A stretch of 64,000 bases of DNA, from NCBI RefSeq assembly GCF_900091445.1, contig NZ_LT607733.1:62001-126000 (forward strand). The letters run 5' to 3'. This document shows positions 7,810-16,556 of this stretch, one piece after another (position 1 is the stretch's first letter; the number at the start of each line of letters is the position of its first letter). Under the pieces are notes generated by a model. That model saw only the letters and a program-made list of their open reading frames with translations. It ran no database searches and was not told where the DNA came from. The translations under genes were made by a program, and so were the position numbers. The stretch comes from Micromonospora echinofusca (lineage in GTDB: Bacteria > Actinomycetota > Actinomycetes > Mycobacteriales > Micromonosporaceae).

Positions 7810-9258
7810 ATGGCCGACACCCCGCCCGGCGCGTCCCTGCCGTCGCCGACCGCGCCCGCCGTCCCGCCGCCCGGCGGGGCCGGGCCCCGGATGCCGCTGC
7901 GTCGGCTGGGGTGGCGTCGGGCCCTGGTGCTGGCCGGCACCGTCCTGTTCATCGCGGCGTGCGCGCTGTTCATGGTCTTCACGCTGGGGGAGAACCTGGG
8001 CGTCGAGGCGCTGCTGATCGGCGTGGTCGCCGCGATCCTCCCGGTTCCGGTGCTGGTGGGCTGTTTCCTCTGGCTGGACCGTTACGAGCCCGAACCCCTC
8101 AAGTACCTGATCTTCTGCTTCGCCTGGGGCGCGTTCGTCTCCACCGCGGCCTCGCTGACCGTCAACGAGTTCTCGGCCGGGCTGTTCGAGGACTGGGGGC
8201 TGCCGACCGCGCTGACCGCGGTGCTGGTGGCGCCCTTCATCGAGGAGCTGACCAAGGCCCTCGGGCCGATCCTGCTGCTGATCTTCCGCCGCCGGGAGAT
8301 CTCCGGGATCACCGACGCCCTGGTCTACTGCGGGCTCTCCGCGGTCGGGTTCGCGATGGTGGAGAACATCCTCTACCTGGGCGGCTACGGCTACGCCAGC
8401 GGCGTGGAGCGGTACGGGCCGGCGACCGGCACCCAGCAGGTCATCGCCATCTTCATCGTCCGGATCCTGCTCTTCGGCTTCGCCCACCCGCTGTTCACCT
8501 CGATGACCGGGGTGGGGCTGGGCATCGCCGCGCGCGCCGCCGACCGGTGGGTGCGGGTGCTCGCGCCGCTCGCCGGCCTGCTCCTGGCGATGATGCTGCA
8601 CGGGCTCTGGAACCTGCTGCCGACGCTCACCCAGGCCACCGGCGAGACGCTGATCATGCTGTACGGCTTCATCGGCGTGATGGTGCCGGTCTTCTTCGGC
8701 ATGGTCGGGCTCGCCGTCTGGCTACGGGCCTGGGAGGGGCGGCTCACCGAGCGGACCCTGCCCGACTACGTCCGGGCGGGATGGCTCACCCCGCCGGAGG
8801 TGGCGGCGCTGAGCAGCCTGGGACGGCGGCACGCGGCCCGGGTGTGGGCCAAGCGGGTGGCCGGCGACGGCGGGTTGAAGGCGATGCGCGGCTACCAGTT
8901 CGCGGCGACCCGGCTGGCGCTGCTGCGCGACGGCGCGCTGCGCGGCCTGGACCGGCACCCGGCCGACCGGGAGCGGACCGCGCGGGAGGAACGGGAGCTG
9001 CTGGAGGCGATCGGCGCGTACCGGTCGTTCTTCGTGGGCCGGGACCCGCAGGTGCCGGTGGGGATCTGGGACGGGCAGCGCTACCACCTGCGCTTCCCGG
9101 ACGGCACGCAGCGTTCGGTCGAGGCGCCGGACGAGCCCGTCGTGCCGATCCCGGTGGTGCTCGTCCCGCCGCCGCCCCCGGTGCACCCGGCCGGCTTCGG
9201 CCCGCCCGGCTGGTACGGCCAGCAGCCACCGGCGCCGTGGCACCCCGGTCACCACTGA
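7810..9258 (+). CDS. PrsW-family intramembrane metalloprotease
   Basis: This 482-aa protein has about eight membrane segments between residues 40 and 310, with the PrsW/RCE1-type motifs FIEELTKALGP, MVENILYLGGYGYA, FGFAHPLFTSMTG and MLHGLWNLLP. The E-E, E-N and H residues are expected to ligand zinc. A soluble tail follows and ends in a Pro-rich segment. PrsW enzymes cleave membrane substrates such as anti-sigma factors, but the substrate here is unknown. The ATG at 7810 was chosen because TACGCT at 7798-7803 lies 6 nt upstream (leaderless). The upstream frame to 7768 lacks support. Confidence 0.88.
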   Translation: MADTPPGASLPSPTAPAVPPPGGAGPRMPLRRLGWRRALVLAGTVLFIAACALFMVFTLGENLGVEALLIGVVAAILPVPVLVGCFLWLDRYEPEPLKYLIFCFAWGAFVSTAASLTVNEFSAGLFEDWGLPTALTAVLVAPFIEELTKALGPILLLIFRRREISGITDALVYCGLSAVGFAMVENILYLGGYGYASGVERYGPATGTQQVIAIFIVRILLFGFAHPLFTSMTGVGLGIAARAADRWVRVLAPLAGLLLAMMLHGLWNLLPTLTQATGETLIMLYGFIGVMVPVFFGMVGLAVWLRAWEGRLTERTLPDYVRAGWLTPPEVAALSSLGRRHAARVWAKRVAGDGGLKAMRGYQFAATRLALLRDGALRGLDRHPADRERTAREERELLEAIGAYRSFFVGRDPQVPVGIWDGQRYHLRFPDGTQRSVEAPDEPVVPIPVVLVPPPPPVHPAGFGPPGWYGQQPPAPWHPGHH

Positions 9259-9286
9259 CGCGGACGCCGGGGGACCCCGGATCCGC

Positions 9287-9320
9287 GACCGGGGCCGCCC
9301 CGCTCGGGCCGGCCCCGGTC
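9287..9320. terminator. Bidirectional hairpin terminator
   Basis: GACCGGGGCCG (9287-9297) pairs perfectly with CGGCCCCGGTC (9310-9320) around a 12-nt loop that has further CCC/GGG pairing. It lies between the convergent PrsW gene and the small membrane protein gene. Confidence 0.7.
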
Positions 9321-9321
9321 G

Positions 9322-9489
9322 TCAGGTCATCAGGCTGGTGAGGAAGTCACCGAGGCCCTGCGCCATCGCCATCAGTCCCGCCCCGATCGCCTTGAACATC
9401 TCCGCCGCGCCCTCCGGCCGGAAGGCCATGAAGTAGATCAGGAACGCGACGCTCCCCCAGAGCAGAATCTTCTTCACGAGTACCGGCAT
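9322..9489 (-). CDS. Small single-pass membrane protein, 55 aa
   Basis: The ATG at 9489 follows GGGAGGG with a short spacing. The protein is MPVLVKKILLWGSVAFLIYF, then a short charged link and an amphipathic, Gly/Met/Ala-rich second helix. There is one clear transmembrane helix (residues 5-21). I do not recognise a named family. Similar small proteins are common in actinomycetes. The upstream frame to 9543 would add a basic, Pro-rich stretch and is not favoured. Confidence 0.65.
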   Translation of the reverse strand: MPVLVKKILLWGSVAFLIYFMAFRPEGAAEMFKAIGAGLMAMAQGLGDFLTSLMT

Positions 9490-9587
9490 CGTCCCTCCCC
9501 AGGGCCGGTGGTGCGGCTGGCTTCCCGGCCGGGAGCGACGCAAACGGCACCGACGCCCTCATCCGGGCGGGTGGGGCGGGGACGGGA

Positions 9588-9926
9588 TCAGAGGTAGAGG
9601 CCGGTGGAGTCGTTCTCCACCCGCTCGGCGGCCACGGCGTGCACGTCGCGCTCGCGCAGCAGCACGTACCCGCGGCCGTGCAACTCGACCTCGGAGCGGT
9701 CGTCGGGATCGAAGAGGACCCGGTCGCCCGAGACGATGGCGCGCACGTTCGGCCCCACCCCCACGGCGGTGGCCCAGGCCAGGCGCTTGCCCACGGCGGC
9801 GGTCGCCGGGATCACGATGCCGGCGGTCGAGCGTCGCTCACCCTCGCTGCCCTCCATCCGCACCAGCACGCGGTCGTGCAGCAGGCGGATCGGCAGCCCG
9901 GAGTCGAGATTCTGGTCGGCGGTCAC
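9588..9926 (-). CDS. GroES-like co-chaperone family protein
   Basis: The 112 aa contain the beta-barrel motifs of the GroES/Cpn10 fold, LLHDRVLVRMEGSEGERRS, TAGIVIPATA, GVGPNV and SGDRVLFDPDD. No groEL gene lies nearby and the sequence differs from a housekeeping GroES, so a paralogue with its own role is likely. The start is GTG at 9926. TAGCGT (complement of 9934-9939) lies 7 nt upstream, suggesting a leaderless mRNA. Confidence 0.82.
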   Translation of the reverse strand: MTADQNLDSGLPIRLLHDRVLVRMEGSEGERRSTAGIVIPATAAVGKRLAWATAVGVGPNVRAIVSGDRVLFDPDDRSEVELHGRGYVLLRERDVHAVAAERVENDSTGLYL

Positions 9927-10034
9927 GCCGGAAACGCTACCGTGTCCCGGTCGGCCGGCCGTGGGCGGTTACGCGCCGGGGGCCGGGGGGCAATGTGTGG
10001 CGGACCTGCCCTACGGTGGCGTCGTCGGACGTAT

Positions 10035-10064
10035 CCTGTCCGCCCATCGGCATGGGCGGACAGG
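10035..10064. repeat. Perfect 13-bp inverted repeat upstream of the AI-2E-type transporter
   Basis: CCTGTCCGCCCAT (10035-10047), loop CGGC, ATGGGCGGACAGG (10052-10064). It lies 11 nt before the AGGAGG ribosome site of the next gene and overlaps a TATCCT hexamer (10032-10037). It could be an operator, a leader hairpin or an attenuator. Confidence 0.6.
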
Positions 10065-10085
10065 TTCTCTTGCCAGGAGGTGCGC

Positions 10086-11384
10086 TTGAGCCGCTTCGAG
10101 CAGTTACGCGGACGGCTCCGTCGCGCGTACGAGTCGGGCCGGCAGTCGGCGCGCGCCCGCCGCGCGGACCCGGCCGACGCTCCCGAACCGGCCGGCGTGG
10201 CCTCGCCGACGTCCCCCGGACCGGCGGCTGCGCCGTCCGCGACCGTGGTCGGCGCCCCGCCGCCCGGTGCCATGCACAACTCCACCTCCAGCCGGGACGA
10301 CGCGGACGTGCCGCACGCGTTGCGGATCGCCGCCGCGTGGTCCTGGCGGCTGATCGTGATCGGCGTCGTCGCCTGGGCGCTGTTGAAGATCGTCGGCACC
10401 GTCCGGATCGTGGTCATCCCGCTGGCCGTCGCACTGCTGCTCTCGGCGCTGCTCGCGCCGGCGGTCGGCTGGCTGCTGCGGGCGCGCTTCCCGCGGTCCA
10501 TGGCGACGGCGGTGGTGCTGGTGGGCGGCCTGGCCGCGGTGATCGGCACGCTGACCCTGGTGGTGAACGAGTTCATCCAGGGCGTGCCGGAGCTGAGCAA
10601 GAAGTCCTCCGAGGGCGTCCGGCAGATCCAGGACTGGCTGAAGACCGGGCCGCTGCACCTCTCCGACGGCCAGCTCGACAACTACATCGACGAGGGCCAG
10701 AAGTGGATCAACAACAACACCGAGAGGTTCACCAGCGGCGCCCTCTCCACGGCCGCCACGCTGGCTGAGGTGCTGACCGGCACGCTGCTGGTGCTCTTCG
10801 CCACCTTCTTCTTCCTGCGCGACGGCAACAAGATCTGGCGCTTCCTGGTCCGGCTGCTGCCGGTGGCCGCCCGCTGGAAGGTCGACGACGCCGGGCGGGC
10901 GTCCTGGGCGACGCTTGTCGCCTACGTCCGGGCGACCGTGCTGGTCGCCTTCATCGACGCGGTCGGCATCGGCATCTTCCTCGTCATCTTCGACATCCCG
11001 TTCGCCTTCCCGCTCGCCGCCCTGGTCTTCCTCGGGGCGTTCATCCCGATCGTCGGAGCGACCCTGTCGGGCGTCGTCGCGGTCCTGGTCGCGCTGGTCG
11101 ACAGCGGCCCGGTGACGGCGCTGATCATCCTCGGCGCGGTGATCGGGGTGCAGCAGGTGGAGGGACACCTCCTCCAGCCGCTGATCATGGGCCGGGCGGT
11201 GGCCATCCACCCGCTCGCGGTCATCATCGGCATCGCGGCCGGCGTGGTCCTCGCCGGGATCACCGGCGCGCTGGTGTCGGTGCCGCTGATCGCCGTGCTC
11301 AACACGGCCGTGCGCCGGCTCGCCGCCCGTACCGTCCCGGACACCCCGCCCGACGCCGTCGTCGTCGCCTCCCAGGCGCCCTGA
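10086..11384 (+). CDS. AI-2E family transporter (PerM-like membrane protein)
   Basis: The TTG at 10086 follows AGGAGG (10075-10080) with a 5-nt gap, giving 432 aa. Residues 1-80 are a basic, then Pro/Ala-rich cytoplasmic segment. The AI-2E/UPF0118 domain follows, with helices such as LIVIGVVAWALLKIVGTV and VVIPLAVALLLSALLAPAVG, an extended soluble loop at about 165-225, and the conserved GAFIPIVGATLSG and QQVEGHLLQPLIMG motifs near the C-terminus. Members export autoinducer-2 or act as Na+/H+ antiporters. The substrate here cannot be assigned. Confidence 0.88.
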   Translation: MSRFEQLRGRLRRAYESGRQSARARRADPADAPEPAGVASPTSPGPAAAPSATVVGAPPPGAMHNSTSSRDDADVPHALRIAAAWSWRLIVIGVVAWALLKIVGTVRIVVIPLAVALLLSALLAPAVGWLLRARFPRSMATAVVLVGGLAAVIGTLTLVVNEFIQGVPELSKKSSEGVRQIQDWLKTGPLHLSDGQLDNYIDEGQKWINNNTERFTSGALSTAATLAEVLTGTLLVLFATFFFLRDGNKIWRFLVRLLPVAARWKVDDAGRASWATLVAYVRATVLVAFIDAVGIGIFLVIFDIPFAFPLAALVFLGAFIPIVGATLSGVVAVLVALVDSGPVTALIILGAVIGVQQVEGHLLQPLIMGRAVAIHPLAVIIGIAAGVVLAGITGALVSVPLIAVLNTAVRRLAARTVPDTPPDAVVVASQAP

Positions 11385-11392
11385 CCGGAGGG

Positions 11393-13591
11393 TCAGGACT
11401 TGGCGAGGCGTTCGAGGGCGCCGCGGGCGACCTCCGGCCGGGTGGTGTACCAGAACGGCGGCAGCGACCGCCGCAGGAACGCCCCGTAGCCCCGGGCGGT
11501 CTCCAGGCGCGAGTCGAGCACCGCCACCACGCCCTTGTCGCCCGTCGACCGGATCAACCGACCCACGCCCTGGGCCAGCCGGATCGCGGCGATCGGCACG
11601 CTGACCGCCGCGAAACCCGACCCGCCGCCGGCGTCCACCGCGGCGGCCCGCGCCGCCGCCAGCGGCTCGTCCGGCCGGGGGAAGGGCAGCCGGTCGATGA
11701 CCACCAGCTGGCAGGAGTCGCCCGGCACGTCGACCCCCTGCCAGAGCGACATCACCCCGAACAGGCAGCTCGACTTCTCCTCCCGGAACCGGCGTACCAG
11801 CAGCGGCAGCGCCTCCTCGCCCTGGAGCAGGACCGGCAGGTCGGTCCGCGCGCGCAGCAGCTCCGCCGCCTGCTGCGCGGCCCGCCGGGAGGAGAAGAGG
11901 CCGAGCGTACGCCCGCCGAGCGCGGTGACCAGCGTGAGCAGTTCCTCGCCGGCCGCGTCGGGCAGCCCGGAGACGCTGGGTCGGGGCAGGTGCGCGGCGA
12001 CGTAGAGGATGCCCTGACGGGGGTAGTCGAACGGCGAGCCGACGTCGAGGGAACGCCAGCCCGGCCCCGAGGTCGCCGGTGCCCCCGCCGCGCCTGCGGC
12101 CGTGCCACCCTGTGCGGTGCCGTCCTGCACGGTGCCGCCTTCGGACGGTCCGGTGTCTCGTGCCGGTGCGGCGGCGCCGGTGCGCCCGGCGGAGCGGGCG
12201 GCCAGGGCGGCGGCGGCCGGTGACGGCGGGTCGGCCGGGGGCGCCTCCAGGCCCAGCGCCCGGGCCACCGTGTCGAACCGGCCGCCCAGCGTCAGTGTCG
12301 CCGAGGTGGCGACCACCGTGCGCTCGTCGTACAGGTGGGTGGCGAGCGTGCCGGCGACCGAGAGCGGCGCGACCACCAGTGCCCGGCGACCGGTGTTGTC
12401 GTTCTTCTCCACCCAGGCGACGTCGTGGTCGGCCTCCTCCAGCAGCCGCTGCGCGGTGGCGGAGAGCTCGTCGAGCACCGCCTTGGCCTGCTGCTTGCGC
12501 ACCGGGTCCGGGTCGTCGGACTTGACCTCGCCGATCGCGTCGAGCGCCGCCCGGGTGGCCGCGTCCAGCAGGGTGCACGCCTCGCGCAGCACGGACGGCA
12601 GCCCCGAGGTGATCCGCCCGGCCGGCGCCTCGGCCAGCCCGACCGCCAGGGCGTCGCCGGCTGCGGTCAGTGACTCGGCGACGTCCGGCCGCAGCAGCGG
12701 GCGGGCCCGCTTCGCTGAGCGGTCGATCAGCTCCGGCACCAGCTCGGCCTGCGCCGCCGAGGAGACCCGGTCGGCCAGCTCGTGCGCCTCGTCGACGATG
12801 AGCAGCTTGTGCGGGGGCACGATGTGCCGGCCGGCGAGCATGTCCACCGCGAGCAGGCTGTGGTTGGTGACCACGATGTCCGCCTCCCGCGCGCGGGCCC
12901 GCGACGCCTCGGCGAAGCACTCCGCGCCGAACGGGCAGCGGGACGCGCCGACGCACTCCCGGGCCGGCATGGAGACCAGCCGCCAGGCCTGGTCGTCGAC
13001 GCCCGGGTCCAGTTCGTCCCGGTCGCCGGTGTCGGTCTTCTCCGCCCAGTCGCGCAGCCGCTGGACCTGCTTGCCGAGCCGTCCCGCCTCGCCGAGCCAC
13101 TTGGTGCCGCCGCCGGGGCGCGCGGCCGGGGCGTCGAAGAGCGTGTCCTCCGGCTCGTCCTCCGTGGAGTTGTCCAGCCGGGCCAGGCAGAGGTAGTGGT
13201 GCCGACCCTTCAGCACCGCGAAGGTGGGCCGCCGGCCGAGCACCGGCTCCACGGCGTCGGCGAGCCGGGGCAGATCGTGATCGACCAGTTGGGACTGCAA
13301 CGCCAGGGTGGCCGTGGAGACCACCACCGGACCGTCCACCGTCAGCGCGGGCGTCAGGTAGGCCAGTGACTTGCCGGTGCCCGTGCCGGCCTGCACCAGC
13401 AGGTGCTCCCGCGCCTGCACGCACTCCTCGATGGCCGTCGCCATCTGCTGCTGGCCGGGCCGCGCCGCGCCGCCCGGCACCGCGCCGACCGCGGCGGCGA
13501 GCAGTTCGACCCCGCTCGGCCGGGCGCCCCGCCGTCGGCCGCCGGTGCGGGGCGAGGGGGCGGCGGAACCGGTGGCGAGGCGCGGAGTCAC
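11393..13591 (-). CDS. ATP-dependent helicase, DinG/XPD-like
   Basis: This 732-aa superfamily-2 helicase has Walker A AGTGTGKS at residues 68-75, a DEAH box in LLIVDEAHELAD, and four cysteines in the segment from YLCLAR to CVGASRCPFGAECF that fit the Fe-S cluster site of the DinG/XPD group. Later motifs include VVATSATLTLGGRFD and QGVGRLIRS. It should unwind DNA 5' to 3' during repair or R-loop and G-quadruplex removal. The GTG start at 13591 has TACCGT (complement of 13598-13603) 6 nt upstream. An Ala/Pro/Gly insertion sits before GWRSLDVGSPFDY. Confidence 0.88.
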   Translation of the reverse strand: MTPRLATGSAAPSPRTGGRRRGARPSGVELLAAAVGAVPGGAARPGQQQMATAIEECVQAREHLLVQAGTGTGKSLAYLTPALTVDGPVVVSTATLALQSQLVDHDLPRLADAVEPVLGRRPTFAVLKGRHHYLCLARLDNSTEDEPEDTLFDAPAARPGGGTKWLGEAGRLGKQVQRLRDWAEKTDTGDRDELDPGVDDQAWRLVSMPARECVGASRCPFGAECFAEASRARAREADIVVTNHSLLAVDMLAGRHIVPPHKLLIVDEAHELADRVSSAAQAELVPELIDRSAKRARPLLRPDVAESLTAAGDALAVGLAEAPAGRITSGLPSVLREACTLLDAATRAALDAIGEVKSDDPDPVRKQQAKAVLDELSATAQRLLEEADHDVAWVEKNDNTGRRALVVAPLSVAGTLATHLYDERTVVATSATLTLGGRFDTVARALGLEAPPADPPSPAAAALAARSAGRTGAAAPARDTGPSEGGTVQDGTAQGGTAAGAAGAPATSGPGWRSLDVGSPFDYPRQGILYVAAHLPRPSVSGLPDAAGEELLTLVTALGGRTLGLFSSRRAAQQAAELLRARTDLPVLLQGEEALPLLVRRFREEKSSCLFGVMSLWQGVDVPGDSCQLVVIDRLPFPRPDEPLAAARAAAVDAGGGSGFAAVSVPIAAIRLAQGVGRLIRSTGDKGVVAVLDSRLETARGYGAFLRRSLPPFWYTTRPEVARGALERLAKS

Positions 13592-13728
13592 CGTGCGACG
13601 GTACCCGCCGTCCCCGACACCGGCCGCGCCGATCCGGGCGTGGCGTCGTCACGGTACGGTCTCCCGTCGACCGCATCCGGTTACTTCCGTACGGCGACGG
13701 ATGGGCGGTATCGGTTAGGGTGCGATTC

Positions 13729-14235
13729 ATGCCGAGCGACGTGGTCCGCGTGATCTACCGCAAGTACGACGGCAGCGCCCACCGTGACTACCCGGCCCGC
13801 CGACTCGCCGAGGACGACCTCGGCGTCTGGCTCGGCGTGACCGAGGGCACGAAGTCCGTCTACCATGGCCGGCCGTCGGTGGAGCAGATCCCGTTCGTCC
13901 TCCTGGTGCCGCACCACGCCTGGTGGACCGGCATGTTCAACCCCCCGCCGCGCACCAGCGAGGTCTACTGCGACATCGCCAGCCCCGCCCGCTGGGAGAA
14001 CGACGACACCGTCCACCTCATCGACCTCGACCTCGACGTGGTGCGTCGCCGGACCACCGGGCTGGTGGAGTTGCGCGACGAGGACGAGTTCGCCGAGCAC
14101 CGGGCCCGCTTCGGCTACCCCGACGACGTGGTGACGCAGGCCGAGGCGGCGGCCCGGTGGCTCCTCGACGCACTGGGCGACGGCGCCGAGCCGTTCGCCA
14201 CGTCGTACCGCAAGTGGCTGGCCCTGGTGGTCTGA
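13729..14235 (+). CDS. DUF402 domain-containing protein
   Basis: The 168 aa show the DUF402 fold: VIYRKYDGSAH, an acidic WENDDTVHLIDLDLDVV and ELRDEDEFAEHRARFGYPDD. The conserved Asp/Glu residues bind divalent metal in characterised relatives, which act as nucleoside di- or triphosphatases. The role here is uncertain. TAGGGT at 13716-13721 is 7 nt before the ATG, a leaderless configuration. It is divergent from the DinG gene. Confidence 0.82.
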   Translation: MPSDVVRVIYRKYDGSAHRDYPARRLAEDDLGVWLGVTEGTKSVYHGRPSVEQIPFVLLVPHHAWWTGMFNPPPRTSEVYCDIASPARWENDDTVHLIDLDLDVVRRRTTGLVELRDEDEFAEHRARFGYPDDVVTQAEAAARWLLDALGDGAEPFATSYRKWLALVV

Positions 14236-14344
14236 CCGTCGGCGCGGCCGGCCTACCGGCGCGCGACCGACAGCGGCGGCGGAACCGCCGGTGGCGACGG
14301 ATCTGGCGGCGCGCGGCCCGCCGCGGCGGGGAAACCGCCGGGTG

Positions 14345-15301
14345 TCACCAGCGTGGCGGCCAGCCGTCCTCCTCCGTCAGCGGCGGCAGGTCGCCCAGCT
14401 TCTCCGGATTCAGCTGGTGGAAGACCCCGGTGACCCGGCCCTCGTCCACCGTGAGGGCGGCCACCACCCGCAGCGGCCGTCCGTCCGAGTGCCGGGTCTC
14501 CAGGTGCAGGCCCTCGACGCCGTCGACGAGCACCCGACGGGCGCGCAGCGTCCCGCCGTAGCGCCCGGCACGCCCGAACAGGCCCAGGAGGAAGCGGGCC
14601 ACCGCGTCGGCACCGAGCACCGGCCGCCGGGCCGCCGGGAAGTGGCCGCCGCTGTCGCCGATGGCGACCACGTCCGGGGCGAGCACCCGTACCAGCGCGG
14701 CAAGGTCGCCCGACTCGACGGCGGCCACGAAGGCGGCGAGCACGTGACGCTGCTCGACCGCGTCGGCGGTGTGCCGGGGCGCGTCGGGCGCGTGCACCGC
14801 CCGGCGGGCCCGGGAGGCGAGCTGGCGGGCGGCGGCGTCGGTCGTGCCGAGCACCTCGGCGATCTGGGAGAACGGCACGGCGAAGACGTCGTGCAGCACG
14901 AAGGCCACCCGCTGCTCCGGTGCGAGGCGTTCCAGCACCACCAGCAGGGCGGTGCCGACCTGATCGGCGCGGACCGCCCGCTCCGCGGGGTCGGGCGCGA
15001 AGCCGTCGGGGCGCGGGCCCTGGTCGAGCGGCGTCACGACCGGCTCCGGCAGCCACTGGCCGGGGTACGCCTCCCGCCGTACCCGCGCCGAGCGGAGCAC
15101 GTCCAGGCAGATCCGGGCGCAGGTGGTGGTCAGCCAGGCGCCGAGGTGCCGGATCTCGGCGCGGGCCGCCGGGTCGGCGAGCGCGCTGGCGTACCGCAGC
15201 CACGTCTCCTGTACGGCGTCCTCGGCCTCGCTGCGGCTGCCCAACATCCGGTGCGCCACGCCCAGCAGCCGCCCCCGCTCGGCCTCGAACTCCGTCACCA
15301 T
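14345..15301 (-). CDS. ECF41-type RNA polymerase sigma factor with SnoaL-like C-terminal domain (SigJ-like)
   Basis: Residues 5-75 are sigma-2 (RLLGVAHRMLGSRSEAEDAV). Residues 110-165 are sigma-4 (APEQRVAFVLHDVFAVPFSQ). Residues 185-318 are a SnoaL-like extension. The linker carries WLPEP (83-87) and the C-terminus has NPEKL, signatures of the ECF41 group, in which the extension tunes core binding instead of a membrane anti-sigma factor. ECF41 genes usually sit beside a decarboxylase/oxidoreductase/epimerase gene. None is adjacent here. The start is ambiguous between ATG 15301 and GTG 15310. Confidence 0.87.
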   Translation of the reverse strand: MVTEFEAERGRLLGVAHRMLGSRSEAEDAVQETWLRYASALADPAARAEIRHLGAWLTTTCARICLDVLRSARVRREAYPGQWLPEPVVTPLDQGPRPDGFAPDPAERAVRADQVGTALLVVLERLAPEQRVAFVLHDVFAVPFSQIAEVLGTTDAAARQLASRARRAVHAPDAPRHTADAVEQRHVLAAFVAAVESGDLAALVRVLAPDVVAIGDSGGHFPAARRPVLGADAVARFLLGLFGRAGRYGGTLRARRVLVDGVEGLHLETRHSDGRPLRVVAALTVDEGRVTGVFHQLNPEKLGDLPPLTEEDGWPPRW

Positions 15302-15590
15302 CTCCCGCACGCCGCCCCCGCTCCACTGCCGGGGCGCGTACCGCCCCGCCCGCGATTCTCCCGCCCCGCCACCCACCCCCCAAGACTGCCGTCGATCATG
15401 CAGTCGTGGTGCCCCGCGAAATGGACGAGCCGGCGTGTTCCGCCCACCGGAAGTGCATGATCGCCGGGCGGGGCGGGCGGGCTGCGGGGATGTGGGTGAT
15501 GATCCGGGGATGCGAGCGGATGAGGGAGGCGGCGTGGGCCGCGAGGCCGTGGGCCGGTCCAGCAGTGTCGTGGGGCCGGTCGGAGGGACG
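15302..15590. other. 289-nt intergenic region with a 10-bp inverted repeat
   Basis: This region lies between the divergent sigma-factor and PPK2 starts. It holds CGATCATGCA (15393-15402) and TGCATGATCG (15454-15463), perfect inverted arms 51 nt apart. Such CATGATC-bearing repeats resemble short dispersed intergenic repeats I associate with Micromonospora genomes, which is from memory and not tested. No other gene is visible. Confidence 0.45.
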
Positions 15591-16556
15591 ATGCGGGAGT
15601 TGCTCCGGGTGGCGCCCGGCGGGGCGGTCGATCTCGCGGCGGTCGATCCCCGGTCGACGCCCGGGCTGCCCGGGCAGGAGGTGACCGGCCCGCAGCGCAA
15701 GGAGTGGACCCGTGGCCAGGTCACGCTGATCGGCGCGGAACTGGGCAGGCGGCAGGAGATGCTCTTCGCCGACGCCACGGCCCGGCAGTCGGCTCGACCT
15801 GTCGGCGCGGCTGCCGGCGTGGACGGGTCGGCCGGCGGCGGCGAGGGGGCGGCTGCGGCTGGCGGCGCCGACCGGGCCGGTGTGACCGGCGGGCGTCGGG
15901 TGCTGCTGGTGCTCCAGGCGATGGACTGCGGGGGCAAGGACGGCACCATCAAGCGGGTGGCCGGCGCGATGAATCCGCTGGGCCTGCACGTGCGCTCGTT
16001 CGGTCCGCCCACGGCCGAGGAGTTGCAGCACGACTTCCTGTGGCGGATCCGGCGGGCGCTGCCGCCGCCCGGGTACGTCGGTGTCTTCAACCGGTCGCAC
16101 TACGAGGACGTCCTCGTGGCGCGCGTCGAGTCGCTGGTGCCCGAGTCGATCTGGCAGGCCAGGTACGACGAGATCAACGCCTTCGAGCGGGAGCAGGCCG
16201 ACGCCGGGGTGACCATGGTGAAGGTGCTGCTGCACATCTCGTACGCGGAGCAGGGCCGGCGGCTGCTGGAGCGGCTGGACGAGCCGCGCAAGCACTGGAA
16301 GTACGATCCGTCGGACGTCGACGCCCGGGCCCGCTGGGACGACTACCAGGCCGCGTACGCCGAAGCCCTGAGCCGGTGCGGCACGGACGCCGCGCCCTGG
16401 TACGTGGTGCCGGCGGACCGCAAGTGGTACCGCGACTGGGCCGTCGCGCACCTGCTCCGCGAGACGTTCGACACCCTCGATCTCGGGTATCCGCCTGCCG
16501 GTTTCGACGTCCGGCGCGAACGGGAGCGGCTGCTGGGATCGGAGAGAACGTCGTAG
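15591..16556 (+). CDS. Polyphosphate kinase 2 family protein
   Basis: This 321-aa protein has the P-loop core of PPK2 enzymes: LVLQAMDCGGKDGTIKRVAG (Walker A region at 108-119), FGPPTAEELQHDFLWR, GVFNRSHYEDVLVARV and VPADRKWYRDWAVA. It should transfer phosphate between polyphosphate and nucleotides. An Ala/Gly-rich insert (about residues 66-101) separates the N-terminal helix from the P-loop strand. The ATG at 15591 has GGAGG 4 nt upstream. A PHO box begins at its stop codon and serves the next operon, so the gene lies in a phosphate-related cluster. Confidence 0.9.
   Translation: MRELLRVAPGGAVDLAAVDPRSTPGLPGQEVTGPQRKEWTRGQVTLIGAELGRRQEMLFADATARQSARPVGAAAGVDGSAGGGEGAAAAGGADRAGVTGGRRVLLVLQAMDCGGKDGTIKRVAGAMNPLGLHVRSFGPPTAEELQHDFLWRIRRALPPPGYVGVFNRSHYEDVLVARVESLVPESIWQARYDEINAFEREQADAGVTMVKVLLHISYAEQGRRLLERLDEPRKHWKYDPSDVDARARWDDYQAAYAEALSRCGTDAAPWYVVPADRKWYRDWAVAHLLRETFDTLDLGYPPAGFDVRRERERLLGSERTS

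Noticed and set aside
3841..8601. Very long open frame (over 1500 codons) on the minus strand.
   Set aside because: It joins the true MocR gene, the antisense of the EamA gene, the first frame of the aminotransferase and the antisense of the PrsW gene. Only the parts matching real domains are genes; the rest is frame-openness from GC bias.
10024..10036. 13-mer GTCGGACGTATCC shared with 44025-44037.
   Set aside because: It occurs in two hairpin contexts that differ otherwise. One shared 13-mer in 64 kb of GC-rich DNA is not enough for a repeat family.
10104..13730. Long open frame across the AI-2E-type and DinG genes on the minus strand.
   Set aside because: Arg/Gly/Pro-rich shadow translation with no domain; the real DinG gene is in another frame.
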